Shown here one piece after another: positions 1 to 8,915 of a DNA stretch of 64,000 nt (positions are counted from its first letter, which is position 1; each line of letters opens with the position of its first letter). The notes beneath the pieces are model-generated. The model saw only the letters and a program-made list of their open reading frames with translations, searched no databases and was not told the origin of the DNA. Both the position numbers and the translations under genes were made by a program. The stretch comes from Nitrincola sp. A-D6 (lineage in GTDB: Bacteria; Pseudomonadota; Gammaproteobacteria; Pseudomonadales; Balneatricaceae), in NCBI RefSeq assembly GCF_000764495.1, contig NZ_JRLB01000031.1, forward strand, positions 1 to 64,000. The letters run 5' to 3'.

Positions 1-446
1 CTAAAGAAGCCGTTAAGCTTCAAGTGGAATTTCTGAAAACACTGGACTCCAAATTTACCGATGTTGCTGAAAAAGAACTGGCAACTCTGACAGACGCTAA
101 AGACAAAATCACCGACATCGTTGAAAAAAGCATGTCAGAGCTGGGTGATGTTCCCTTTATGTCAGAGTTAAAACAGTTTGATCTGAGTAAATTTGATCTG
201 TCTAAACTAATTCCGGGCAACACCCAAACCAAGCCAAAAGCGGCCAGCAAGCCAGCTGCAGCAGCCAAACCTGCCAGCAAGCCAGCAGCCAAACCGGCTA
301 CTGCACGCAAGGCAGCAGCCCCAGCTGCAAAACCGGCTGCACCGGCAGCAAAACCAGCTGCAAAACCAGCAGCGGCAGCTACTCCTGCTGCCAAGCAAGA
401 AGCAGCTCCTGCAAAGCCAGCCGCCAAGCCTGCTGACAAAGCCTGA
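1..446 (+). CDS. Phasin-like granule protein, 5' end outside the window
   Basis: The frame is open back to base 1, so the gene starts upstream; the GTG at 24 is not needed as a start. The visible part has an amphipathic helical region rich in Lys, Glu and Asp, a linker with the repeated phrase FDLSKFDLSKL, and a tail of about 70 residues made almost only of Ala, Lys and Pro (AAKPA-type repeats). Phasins coat polyhydroxyalkanoate granules, and members with Ala/Lys/Pro tails like this are common in gammaproteobacteria. PhaB at 20436 supports PHB metabolism in this organism. The low-complexity tail could also suit a histone-H1-like or PhaF-like DNA-binding role. Family assignment is by overall character, not by a decisive motif. 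Confidence 0.6.
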   Translation, partial: KEAVKLQVEFLKTLDSKFTDVAEKELATLTDAKDKITDIVEKSMSELGDVPFMSELKQFDLSKFDLSKLIPGNTQTKPKAASKPAAAAKPASKPAAKPATARKAAAPAAKPAAPAAKPAAKPAAAATPAAKQEAAPAKPAAKPADKA

Positions 447-461
447 TCTTATTGATATTCA

Positions 462-511
462 GTAGGAGCTGGAGGTCTTCGTGCGAATTTATCGCCGAGG
501 ACCCTGCTCCT
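462..511. repeat. REP-like imperfect palindrome after the phasin gene
   Basis: AGGAGC at 464-469 pairs with GCTCCT at 506-511, with partly complementary inner segments around GGTC and GACC. The centre reads GCGAATTTATCGC. A pyrimidine-rich stretch follows on the plus strand, so it may also end phasin transcription. The GTAGGAGC plus GCGAATTTATCGC layout resembles intergenic REP-type repeats of gammaproteobacteria; the family assignment is inference. Confidence 0.35.
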
Positions 512-674
512 CTCTCCCCTCTTTCTTAATCGCTCCAATCCCCAGCCTTTAAAATCAAAATACTGATCATTCAATTCTCATTTGTGCCCGTTATTTAACA
601 AAAACTTCACTTTAGTTAAATATGATCTAGTCTTGATGGATAACTCTACGCTTAACTAACATCAGGAACTCGCC

Positions 675-1789
675 ATGACAGTCTCTAGACGCCAATTTTT
701 AAAAGGTGCGGCTGCTGCCGGTACCTTAGCAGCGGCTACCCCGTTTTTTATTAACTCCACCCTGGCCGCTTCGAAAGAGCTGCGCATTTATGCCTGGGCT
801 GGATATATTACCGACGAGATGCTCGCCGACTTTAAGCAAAAGACCGGTATTAATGCGACCTTTACCCCCTACGGCACTAACGATGAGTTGATGAATTCGC
901 TGCGTGCTACCGATGGCACTGGCTTTGATATCATCATGCCGACGGTTGACCGGGTTCCAGGTTATATTGAATATGATCTGGTGCAACCACTGGATACCAG
1001 CCGCATCAACTGGGATGGTGCTCTGGACAGTGCTATTGCAGGCTCGGAAGTCGGTGGTGTTATAGATGGAAAGCGCTACTTTGCGCCCTCCGACTGGGGT
1101 ACTGAAGCCATCTGCTACAACAAGGAGCTGACCAATATTGATCGTAACAATCTAAGTTACGGTGATCTGTGGACACCTGAGCATGGTGATGGCGTAACAG
1201 TTCGTGGGCACTCGGCACTGGTCGGCATTGGCCTGTGGCTGGAAAAAGCAGGCAAGCTCCCCTTCCCACTGCTGGACTCCTACAAAAGCGAACAAGCCAT
1301 GCGCGCCAACTTTGATGTTATTCTGAAAGTGGCCACTGAACACAAACACATGATTGCGCAGTTCTGGTCAACTGAAAACGAAGCGCAAGGTGCCTTCCTG
1401 GCTAATGGTGCTGTGATCGGCCAAACCTGGGACAGCACTGCGTTCAACCTGATTAAAGAAGGCGAACCCATGGGTTATGCGGCACCTAAAGAAGGTGCCA
1501 TGGCGTGGATGGAGGGCTTTGTCATTCCTAAAAATGCCAACAATGTGGATGCTGTATACGAATTCATTAACTGGTATTACACCCCTGAAGCTGGCGCCAT
1601 GTTCGTTAAGGCTACAGGATATAACTCTACCTCCAAAGGTGCATCCGATTTACTGCCGGAAGAAACCAAGCAGTTTTTCCTGGACTCTTACACCGAACAG
1701 GATTTAAATAATCTGTGGTGGTGGCCCATTCAGGAGCTTGGTACGTTGCGCTACGCAATGAATATCAGGATCGTTACCTCTCCGCCTGA
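675..1789 (+). CDS. PotD/PotF-type ABC transporter substrate-binding protein, frameshifted near its C-terminus
   Basis: Periplasmic solute-binding protein of the spermidine/putrescine family. The N-terminus carries a Tat signal (SRRQFLKGAAAAG) followed by a hydrophobic stretch and an AAS cleavage region. The mature protein starts with KELRIYAWAGYITDEM, typical of PotD relatives. As written, the frame runs to 1850 with a tail unlike the family. Restoring one base near 1737 gives the expected ending WYVALRNEYQDRYLSA and a stop at 1787-1789. It heads an operon with an ATPase (1857) and two permeases. Because a phosphodiesterase and GlpD follow, the ligand may be a glycerol-phosphate compound rather than a polyamine; the sequence does not settle this. 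Confidence 0.85.
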
Positions 1790-1809
1790 TGCAAATCTGA
1801 TCTCTCTGA

Positions 1810-1834
1810 CACATGACCCGATAGCGGTCATGTG
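1810..1834 (+). promoter_or_regulatory. Intercistronic stem-loop between binding-protein and ATPase genes
   Basis: CACATGACC (1810-1818) and GGTCATGTG (1826-1834) form a perfect 9-bp stem with a 7-base loop and no U-tract. In the corrected annotation it sits between the binding-protein stop (1789) and the ATPase start (1857). Stem-loops in this place in other importer operons stabilise the upstream mRNA so the binding protein is made in excess; that role is inferred here. Confidence 0.55.
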
Positions 1835-1856
1835 CACTGACTCACTGTGAGACTTT

Positions 1857-2942
1857 ATGGATAGTAGTGTTCACCTTGATAATGTCATGATGCAATTTGA
1901 TGACTTTGTAGCGGTTCAAACCACCGATCTGAAAATCGAATCTGGCGAATTTTTCAGCTTTCTGGGCCCATCCGGCTGCGGCAAAACCACACTACTGAAC
2001 ATGATTAGTGGCTTCCTTGATCCAACTGAAGGTTGTATTCATATTGGTGGTGAAAATATGCACCACATACCGGCCAACAAACGTCCCACCTCAATGATCT
2101 TTCAGAACCTTGCGCTTTTTCCGCTCATGACTGTTGCAGAAAATATTGAGTTTGGTCTTGAGGTCCGCGGTATTAAAAAAGCCGAACGCAAAAAAACCTC
2201 TGATCGCCTGCTTAATCTGGTTGCCCTGCCGGAATGTCGCGATAAACGCATCGCTGACCTCTCTGGTGGTCAGAAGCAGCGCATTGCTATCGCACGCGCG
2301 TTAGCGGTTGAGCCCAGAGTACTGCTGCTGGACGAGCCCCTCTCCGCACTGGATCTCAAGTTACGCCAGCATATGCGCACTGAATTGAAAGCGATCCAGC
2401 GTAAAACAGGGATCACCTTTATTTATATTACCCATGACCAGGGCGAAGCACTGACCATGTCTGACCGGGTTGGCGTCATGTCTGCCGGCAAGCTGCAGCA
2501 AGTAGCTGATCCTGTCACCCTGTATCGTGCACCAGCAACCCCCTTTACGGCGTCATTTGTGGGTGAGAACAACCGCATAGAGGGTAAGGTAATCAGTATA
2601 GATGCCAATCGGGTTAACCTGGATTGTGGTGATTTGGGCCTGTTGTCAGGAATCAGCGTGCATGAACTGTCTGTTGGTGAAAACGCCCTGCTGTTTATCC
2701 GCCCCGAGCTCCTTAACCGTCGAACCACAATCAGCGAAAACTGCTTCACCGCACAGGTACAGGAACTAAGTTTTGAAGGAGCCTACCTGATGATGGAGGC
2801 CACACCGATCAATGCTCAAAGCCGTATCCGTGCGCAGCTGCTCAGTGATGTGAATATAGGCGACCTGTCCATTGGCAACCAGGTTATCTTTGGCTTTAAT
2901 AGTCAGGATGCCATTATCATGGCGGCAAAAAGCGATGTATAA
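1857..2942 (+). CDS. PotA-type ABC transporter ATP-binding protein
   Basis: ATPase of the importer, 361 residues. Visible motifs are Walker A GPSGCGKTT, the Q-loop in MIFQNLALFP, signature LSGGQKQR, Walker B LLLDEPLSALD and the switch His in YITHDQGEAL. The C-terminal ~100 residues after position 245 match a TOBE-type regulatory domain, as in the polyamine/iron/spermidine subgroup. It follows the binding-protein gene and overlaps the next permease gene by 8 bases, so translation is probably coupled. Substrate cannot be read from the ATPase. Confidence 0.9.
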   Translation: MDSSVHLDNVMMQFDDFVAVQTTDLKIESGEFFSFLGPSGCGKTTLLNMISGFLDPTEGCIHIGGENMHHIPANKRPTSMIFQNLALFPLMTVAENIEFGLEVRGIKKAERKKTSDRLLNLVALPECRDKRIADLSGGQKQRIAIARALAVEPRVLLLDEPLSALDLKLRQHMRTELKAIQRKTGITFIYITHDQGEALTMSDRVGVMSAGKLQQVADPVTLYRAPATPFTASFVGENNRIEGKVISIDANRVNLDCGDLGLLSGISVHELSVGENALLFIRPELLNRRTTISENCFTAQVQELSFEGAYLMMEATPINAQSRIRAQLLSDVNIGDLSIGNQVIFGFNSQDAIIMAAKSDV

Positions 2943-3822
2943 ACAACTTTCACAACGCTTCGGCCCCCTGATTACCTTCGGCATCCTGCTACTGATGCTA
3001 CTCTGGCTGGTGATGCTGGTTATCCTGCCGCAGATCCTGATGATCGATTATTCATTCAGTCCCAACCTGCCCCCAAGTCAGCTAGGCGGACCCGATGATA
3101 ACTACACCCTGAGCAACTACGCGACCTTGCTTGATAACCAGATCCATCAGAGCATTTTCTTTAAAACCATCTGGTCAAGTGTACTGGTTACCGTCTGTAC
3201 CCTGATGCTCTGCTACCCGCTTGCATTTTATCTGGCCAAGGTGGCTACGCCCCGACAAGCAGCACTCTGTGTTCTCCTGCTCATTATTCCGTTCTGGATC
3301 AATGAAATCCTGCGTACGTTTTCCTGGTATATCATTCTCTCCTATCGTGGCCCATTAAATGCCATGCTACTCAGTCTTGACTTGATTGATCGCCCCATAC
3401 GCTTTTTATCCGGTGATGCTGGTGTCATTATCGGTATGGTCTATGCCTACATTTTGTTCATGGTGTTCCCGCTTTACAATGCCATAGAAAGCCTGGATGG
3501 CAATCAGATCAAAGCGGCCAGAAACCTGGGTTCAGGCTGGATCAGAACCCATTACCGCATTGTCATTCCACACGCCAAACCCGGTATTGCTACGGGTTGT
3601 ATTATGGTATTCATGCTCTCTGCTGGTAGCTATGCTGTACCGGCACTTCTGGGCTCACCCGGAAGCCGATGGTTCACGCAAATTATTTACAACTGGTTTT
3701 TTGAAGGCGGTGACTGGAACCAGGGGGCGGCCTATGCGTTTATTTTGCTGCTGCTCTGTATCGGTTTTATTGTGCTGGTGATGCGCCTGTTTAGGGTTGG
3801 GCTGGGAGATATTGCACGATGA
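2935..3822 (+). CDS. PotB-type ABC transporter permease
   Basis: Inner-membrane permease of about 295 residues with six predicted membrane segments and the EAA-type loop (DGNQIKAARNLGSGWIRTHYR) that contacts the ATPase. The frame is open further upstream, but the ATG at 2935 is the sensible start because the product then begins MYKQLSQRFGP and the gene overlaps the ATPase stop by 8 bases. It works as a heterodimer with the product of the next gene, whose ATG overlaps this stop codon (ATGA). Confidence 0.9.
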   Translation: MYKQLSQRFGPLITFGILLLMLLWLVMLVILPQILMIDYSFSPNLPPSQLGGPDDNYTLSNYATLLDNQIHQSIFFKTIWSSVLVTVCTLMLCYPLAFYLAKVATPRQAALCVLLLIIPFWINEILRTFSWYIILSYRGPLNAMLLSLDLIDRPIRFLSGDAGVIIGMVYAYILFMVFPLYNAIESLDGNQIKAARNLGSGWIRTHYRIVIPHAKPGIATGCIMVFMLSAGSYAVPALLGSPGSRWFTQIIYNWFFEGGDWNQGAAYAFILLLLCIGFIVLVMRLFRVGLGDIAR

Positions 3823-4644
3823 CGTCCAATAGCATCCTGAAATGGGGTATCCGCTTCTATATCACCCTGTTTTTTCTTTACCTCTTCACCCCCTGATTAT
3901 CATGTCGGCGGCCACATTTAATGACAGCCGCTTTCCCACCATATCACCCTGGCGCGGTACTACACTTAAGTGGTTTGAGGAGCTTTGGCAGGATTCCGGT
4001 ATGTGGCAGGCACTGAGCAATAGCGCCATGATTGCTGCCGGCGTTCTGGTGATCGCCGTACCTATCGGGGTAGCCTGCGCGCTGTTTCTATCCACCTACC
4101 GGGGTGGCGGCAAGAACTTCATTTATGGTTTGATGCTATCCCCTTGCTGACACCCGGGGTCATCATTGGTATTTCAACACTGATTTTCTGGCGCAGCATG
4201 GGTGTCAGTGGCGGTATTTTGCTCACTATCATTGCGCAAACCACCTTTATCGCGGCCTATGTCATGCTGATGATCCTGGCGCGTATGCAGCGTTTTGACC
4301 GCACCCTGGAGAACGCGGCATTCAGCCTTGGTGCCACTCACCTGCAGGTATTCAGACGCATCACTCTGCCCTATCTGATGCCCGCCATACTCTCGGCAGG
4401 TGTCATCGCTTTTTTACAGTCCTTTGAAAACTACAATACAACGCTATTCGTCAAAGGTCATGACACAACGCTCACGGTGTATATCGCGTCAAAAGTCAGA
4501 ACCGGCCTGACCCCGGCTGTTAACGCGCTGGGACTCGTTCTGATCGTCATTACCATCCTGCTCGCAGCGGCCTATGAGCTAAGGCGTCGACACGAAGTAA
4601 AAAGCGCTGAACTAAGAGCAGTACAAATTGAACAAGCTGACTGA
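3819..4644 (+). CDS. PotC-type ABC transporter permease, two frameshifts
   Basis: Second permease of the importer. It starts at the ATG at 3819, which overlaps the preceding TGA. The reading frame breaks twice: at the C-run 3889-3893 (one C short; corrected reading LYLFTPLIIMSAATFNDSRF) and near 4135 (one G short; corrected reading GLMAIPLLTPGVIIGIST). When rejoined it is a normal permease of about 275 residues with an EAA loop (ENAAFSLGATHLQVFRRITLP). The breaks are probably sequencing errors. If real, the importer would be inactive. Confidence 0.85.
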
Positions 4645-4682
4645 AGCCTTAATAATTTAATAGTCTACCTGCAGGAATCACT

Positions 4683-5414
4683 ATGCTCGCTAGTCGTATA
4701 ATCGCCCACCGCGGCTGTTCCTTACTCGCACCCGAAAATACACTGGGTGCTATGGCACTGACTAAAAAATTGGGCGTCGACTGGGTGGAAATAGATGCGA
4801 ACCTGTTGGGCGATGGGACGGTGGTGGTATTTCATGATGACCGCCTTGAACGCCTGACCAATGGCCGGGGCAAACTGATGGATCTGGGCATCAGGGATAT
4901 AGCCGGGCTGGATGCTGGCAGCCATTTTTCGCAAACTTTCCAAGGTGAGCCTATCCCCACCCTGGATCAGATGCTGATACAGCTGGATCGGGATCAGCTA
5001 GGCCTGAATCTGGAAATTAAATGCTACCCCGACTTCACGCCGAAACAGATTGTTATGCCGGTTATCGCTTCTCTTGAACGTCACTGGAAGGCGTTTGATC
5101 GCCTGATTATTTCCTGTTTCGATACACAGGTACTGACATTGATTCGACAGCATAAACCAGACTGGCAACTCGGCCAGCTATGGGAAGCGTTACCGAGTGA
5201 CTGGCAAACAACCGTGGCTCAACTTAATGCGGTCAGTGTGCACCTGGACCATAGCACTTTAACCAACGCACAAGCCACAGCGATTAAACAAGCCGGCCTG
5301 GATTTATACGTTTATACCGTGAACGACAAAGTGACAGCAGAGCAGTTATTTGCAATGGGTGTTGATGGCGTATTCACGGATGACCCACCCTGTTTTAGCT
5401 ATTTTCTTTGTTAA
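4683..5414 (+). CDS. ugpQ: Cytoplasmic glycerophosphodiester phosphodiesterase
   Basis: Hydrolyses deacylated phospholipids (glycerophosphodiesters) to glycerol 3-phosphate and an alcohol. The 243 residues fit the UgpQ family. The N-terminus has the GDPD signature IAHRGCSLLAPENTLGAM; the metal and catalytic residues follow in VEIDANLLGDG and VVFHDDRLERLTNG. There is no signal peptide, so it acts in the cytoplasm. It lies 38 bases after the permease gene and just before glpD, so the cluster could import a glycerophosphodiester, cleave it and oxidise the glycerol 3-phosphate. Confidence 0.88.
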   Translation: MLASRIIAHRGCSLLAPENTLGAMALTKKLGVDWVEIDANLLGDGTVVVFHDDRLERLTNGRGKLMDLGIRDIAGLDAGSHFSQTFQGEPIPTLDQMLIQLDRDQLGLNLEIKCYPDFTPKQIVMPVIASLERHWKAFDRLIISCFDTQVLTLIRQHKPDWQLGQLWEALPSDWQTTVAQLNAVSVHLDHSTLTNAQATAIKQAGLDLYVYTVNDKVTAEQLFAMGVDGVFTDDPPCFSYFLC

Positions 5415-5477
5415 CCCTTTTTTTTGTTAACTCTATAGTCAGCAACTAGCCAGCCAGTTTGTTTGGAGCACAAATAC

Positions 5478-6973
5478 ATGAACGAAAAACTTCATGACCT
5501 GATCGTCATCGGTGGTGGTATCAATGGCGTGGGTATTGCGGCGGATGCTGCCGGGCGTGGATTGTCGGTGGCTTTGCTGGAAGCTGCTGATCTTGCCAGT
5601 GGTACCTCATCCTGGAGCTCCAAGCTTATTCACGGTGGCTTGCGTTACCTTGAAACCTATCAGTTTCGTTTGGTAAAAGAGTCACTGGCCGAGCGTGAGG
5701 TGTTATTAAAAATGGCACCCCACCTGGTAACGCCACTCAAATTCAAAATGCCCCATCATCCCGGCATGCGCCCAGCCTGGATGATCAGTATCGGGTTGTT
5801 TTTATATGACCATTTGAGTAAACGGGTTTCATTGCCTGGATCCAAACGTATTCGCTTTGCGGCTGATAGCCACCTGCAAGCCAAATTTAAACACGGCTTT
5901 GAATACAGTGATTGTCGAGTAGACGATGCGCGCCTGGTGGTAATGAACGCCAAGCTTGCTGAGCAAAAAGGTGCTGCAATCCTTACACGCTGCCAGGTAA
6001 CCGGGGCTAAGCGACATAAGGGTATTTGGTTGATTTCAGCAAAAACACCTGAGGGTGACGTATCAACATTTAAAGCCAAAACCCTGGTGAATGCAGCGGG
6101 CCCTTGGGTCAGCCAGGTAATAGCGCAAATCCCGGAGGTTAGCCATAAGCATCGGCTGCGCCTGGTAAAGGGCAGCCATCTGCTTGTGCCGCGTATTCAT
6201 GATGATCCAGCCGCCTATATCCTACAGAATGATGATGGACGAGTTGTCTTCATTATTCCCTATCTGGACGACTACTCGCTTATAGGCACAACCGATGTTG
6301 ATTATGCCGGTGACCCCGTACTGCAGAAATTGACGATGCTGAAATTGATTATCTGATCAAGGTAACTACGGATTATTTTCCTTGTAGCTTGACCCGCGAA
6401 GCGATCGTCTGGACCTTCTCCGGTGTACGTCCACTGATGCAAGGTGAGCACGAAGCCAGTAAGTCTGCCACAAAAATCACCCGAGATTATCAGCTTGAAC
6501 TCGATCTGCAGGCAAATCAGGCGCCGCTGTTATCGGTCTTCGGCGGCAAGCTTACTACCTATCGAAAACTCGCAGAAACAGTGATCAACAAGCTGCAACC
6601 CTACCTGCCTCCTATGGCTGAAGCCTGGACAGCGTCTGCAATCTTACCGGGTGGCGAAGGCGTAAGTTCGCCGCATGCCTACGCCCAGGAACTGACAAAG
6701 CATTACCCCTTTTTGGATCAGCAACAAGCACGTCGCCTGGCGTTTACCTATGGACGTCAATGTGAAATCTGGCTGGCAGGGGCGGCTTCGCTGACTGACT
6801 TAGGCCTTCGCTATGGGGATTTATTTGAGCGGGAGGTTAAATACCTGATCGATGAAGAGTGGGCACAGAGTTGTGAAGATATCATCTGGCGTCGCACTAA
6901 AGTGGGTATCAGCCTGTCTGAAACTGATACACAATCCCTGGAACGATTCGTCAAAACCTACCGTAAAGGGTGA
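5478..6973 (+). CDS. glpD: Aerobic glycerol-3-phosphate dehydrogenase, frameshifted
   Basis: FAD-dependent membrane-associated enzyme that oxidises glycerol 3-phosphate to dihydroxyacetone phosphate and passes electrons to quinone. The N-terminal FAD motif is DLIVIGGGINGVGIAADAAG, followed by SGTSSWSSKLIHGGLRYLE, diagnostic of GlpD. The ATG at 5478 is chosen because GGAG lies 9 bases upstream. The frame is lost at the A-run 6327-6329; adding one A restores KIDDAEIDYLIKVTTDYFP and joins the C-terminal half (LLSVFGGKLTTYRKLAE). The joined length, about 498 residues, is normal for the family. Confidence 0.9.
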
Positions 6974-6990
6974 TTCTAATCTATAACGGA

Positions 6991-8016
6991 TTAACGTCTT
7001 GCAGATTTTGGCTTTGCCGACACGGGTCTGGACGCGGATCTGGCCTTTCCTTTTGTGGCGCTGGTCCTTTTTGCAGAGGTCGACTTGATACCAGGACGTG
7101 CCGCTTTTTTCGGATTAGCGCGTGAATCACTTCGTCCTCGGGCACTGGACGCAGATCCGGAACTTCGGGACTTAGCCTGACCTGCCGAGACTGGCTTGCG
7201 TGAGTTACCGGACGCTTTTTTAGCCGTTTTAGCTGTTTTTTTAGATGCCGGTGCCGCCTGAGTATCTGACTGGGCGGTTAGCTTGGCGATAGTGTCAATT
7301 TCAGCACTGGTTAAATCACGCCAGTCTCCCAGCGCCAGGCCTTTTAACGACACATTCATAATGCGTACACGTTCCAGGCGGGTGACCTGATAGCCAAAAT
7401 GCTCGCACATACGCCGGATCTGGCGATTAAGCCCCTGCACCAGAATAATTTTAAAGACAAAGGTCGAAACCTTTTCTATTTTACATTTTTTGGTTACCTG
7501 CCCCAGGATGGGTACACCAGACATCATCCCCTGTAGAAAGCTATCTGTTATCGGCTTGTTAACTGTAACCATGTATTCTTTTTCGTGATTATTACTGGCC
7601 CGAAGAATCTTATTGACCATATCACCATTGTTAGTCAGGAAAATCAGCCCTTGTGAATCCTTATCCAGGCGTCCAATCGGAAAAATACGCACACCGTGAT
7701 TCACAAAATCGACAATATTGCCCTTTTCTGATGCCTCGGTAGTACTGACAATCCCCACGGGCTTGTTCAGGGCAATAAACACCAGGTCATCTTCTTCATA
7801 GGGCTCGAGTGTTTGACCATTCACCTTGACGATGTTGCCAGGGAAAACCTGATCTCCGGTTGTCGCGCGCTTACCATCAATAAACACATTACCCTGCTCA
7901 ATATAGCGATCAGCTTCACGACGCGAACACATACCACTTTCGCTGATGTACTTATTGATACGAGTTGATAGTTTTAAAAACCATATAACCTTCCGAATAG
8001 GCACACAACTAAGCAT
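6991..8016 (-). CDS. rluF: 23S rRNA pseudouridine synthase RluF
   Basis: Pseudouridine synthase of the RsuA/RluB/E/F family. An N-terminal S4 RNA-binding domain ([20 protein letters not shown]) is followed by the catalytic domain, with the active-site Asp in [18 protein letters not shown] and the conserved [18 protein letters not shown]. Similarity to E. coli RluF, which modifies U2604 of 23S rRNA, is strong over about 250 residues. The last ~85 residues are a disordered basic tail of Ser, Ala, Lys and Arg, longer than in E. coli. The start at 8016 is preferred because AGGAG lies 6 bases upstream; the frame stays open to 8040. The residues before STRINKY are unusual, so the true start is uncertain. 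Confidence 0.85.
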   Translation of the reverse strand: MLSCVPIRKVIWFLKLSTRINKYISESGMCSRREADRYIEQGNVFIDGKRATTGDQVFPGNIVKVNGQTLEPYEEDDLVFIALNKPVGIVSTTEASEKGNIVDFVNHGVRIFPIGRLDKDSQGLIFLTNNGDMVNKILRASNNHEKEYMVTVNKPITDSFLQGMMSGVPILGQVTKKCKIEKVSTFVFKIILVQGLNRQIRRMCEHFGYQVTRLERVRIMNVSLKGLALGDWRDLTSAEIDTIAKLTAQSDTQAAPASKKTAKTAKKASGNSRKPVSAGQAKSRSSGSASSARGRSDSRANPKKAARPGIKSTSAKRTSATKGKARSASRPVSAKPKSARR

Positions 8017-8021
8017 ACACC

Positions 8022-8080
8022 GCTCCTGCACCCACGGCATATAGCGCCACGGACGGCGCCTATGCAGAAAATGCAGGAGC
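8022..8080 (-). promoter_or_regulatory. Nested palindrome covering the rluF ribosome binding site
   Basis: GCTCCTGCA (8022-8030) and TGCAGGAGC (8072-8080) are perfectly complementary, and between them lies an inner imperfect palindrome (GCATATAGCGCC with GGCGCCTATGC). On the minus strand the distal arm contains the AGGAG that serves the rluF ATG at 8016, so folding would hide the Shine-Dalgarno. It could be a regulatory leader or a REP-type repeat that happens to lie there. Confidence 0.5.
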
Positions 8081-8111
8081 AGTTTTCTGTCCGTACATCC
8101 TGTACATAACT

Positions 8112-8138
8112 AAAAACGGGCCACTAGGGCCCGTTTTT
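8112..8138 (-). terminator. Rho-independent terminator of the cold-shock gene
   Basis: AAAAACGGGCC (8112-8122) pairs with GGCCCGTTTTT (8128-8138) around a 5-base loop. Read on the minus strand the stem ends in a T-run and sits 24 bases after the cold-shock stop codon. The flanking A- and T-runs would let it act in both directions. Confidence 0.85.
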
Positions 8139-8161
8139 TATAGCGTCGCTGAACTCGGGGT

Positions 8162-8371
8162 TCAGATCGCTACGATGTTTTCCGCCTGAGGACCTTTCTG
8201 GCCCTGAGTAACAGCAAACTGTACTTGCTGACCTTCGGTCAGGGTTTTGAAACCTGAACCAGAGATGGCGCTGAAATGGGCGAAGACGTCCGGTCCAGAC
8301 TGCTGTTCAATAAAACCGAAACCTTTAGCTTCGTTGAACCATTTAACTGTACCAGTAGTGACGTTTGACAT
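8162..8371 (-). CDS. CspA-family cold-shock protein
   Basis: Single OB-fold RNA/DNA chaperone of 69 residues. The two nucleic-acid-binding motifs are present: RNP1 as KGFGFIEQ and RNP2 as DVFAHFSAI. The start at 8371 gives [19 protein letters not shown], the usual N-terminus; the open frame upstream to 8410 belongs to the 5' leader. A strong promoter at 8542-8569 predicts a leader of about 165 bases, similar in size to the E. coli cspA leader that senses temperature. A terminator follows at 8112-8138, so this is a single-gene unit. Which Csp paralogue it is, and whether it is cold-induced, cannot be told. Confidence 0.95.
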   Translation of the reverse strand: MSNVTTGTVKWFNEAKGFGFIEQQSGPDVFAHFSAISGSGFKTLTEGQQVQFAVTQGQKGPQAENIVAI

Positions 8372-8541
8372 AATATTAATCTCGATCAAAATATATAAAT
8401 TGTGAATCAATAAGCAAAATTGCTATAAGGATTCGGTCATGCTTTAAGTAATGTAGAACTTATGGTTTCAGAACGAGGGTCATACTATGATGCAGGACGT
8501 CGAAATGGTGCATAAATACAAGCTACTTTAAAAACAAGTTA

Positions 8542-8569
8542 AGTATACACCCTATTTTGTTGTTGTCAA
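8542..8569 (-). promoter_or_regulatory. Sigma-70 promoter of the cold-shock gene
   Basis: On the minus strand TTGACA (8569-8564) is followed after 16 bases by TATACT (8547-8542). Transcription would start near 8535, leaving an untranslated leader of about 165 bases before the ATG at 8371. The leader is AT-rich, as is typical of cold-shock mRNAs. Confidence 0.7.
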
Positions 8570-8667
8570 AGCTTTATTTCACTATCAGTTAAGGATAGTT
8601 GCGATATCTTTCATTAGCCCATAACAATGAAACCCAAGACCACTTTTACTCCTGTGCTAATGGGCCA

Positions 8668-8743
8668 GATCTGGCTGACACGCCATGAACACATCCCTGT
8701 GGGCTCCAGCGCGCCATCCCTGGCGCACAGGGTCAGCCAGATC
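8668..8743. repeat. Compound palindrome 1 in the csp-cls intergenic region
   Basis: Three nested perfect stems: GATCTGGCTGAC (8668-8679) with GTCAGCCAGATC (8732-8743); CCCTGTG (8695-8701) with CACAGGG (8726-8732); and GCGCCA (8711-8716) with TGGCGC (8721-8726). No credible gene covers it. The 13-base core CGCCATCCCTGGC recurs inverted in the neighbouring palindrome at 8974-8986, so the two may share an origin. Confidence 0.7.
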
Positions 8744-8915
8744 CGATCCCATCAGCCCTCCCAAACCTGGGTGCCCGCGTACAGACGGTTTCAAATCGGT
8801 ATTTGCGCAAATCTCTTATCAGACTGAGAGTTTGAATCTCAATTCAACGATCTATGCCGTGGCCATGCTGCTTGCTCTGTCCCAATCGATAGTTGGACTG
8901 GCACTGGGTTTTGGC

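Noticed and set aside
20-439. Minus-strand Ala/Gly-rich open frame
   Set aside because: It is the reverse complement of the phasin Ala/Lys/Pro repeats; such repeats keep other frames open. No sensible N-terminus or ribosome binding site.
595-626. Possible promoter TTAACA/TATGAT before the binding-protein gene
   Set aside because: The spacing of 20 bases is too long for a convincing sigma-70 promoter and no better pair was found.
2872-2934. Longer start for the first permease
   Set aside because: It would overlap the ATPase gene by 71 bases; the ATG at 2935 gives a typical N-terminus and an 8-base overlap.
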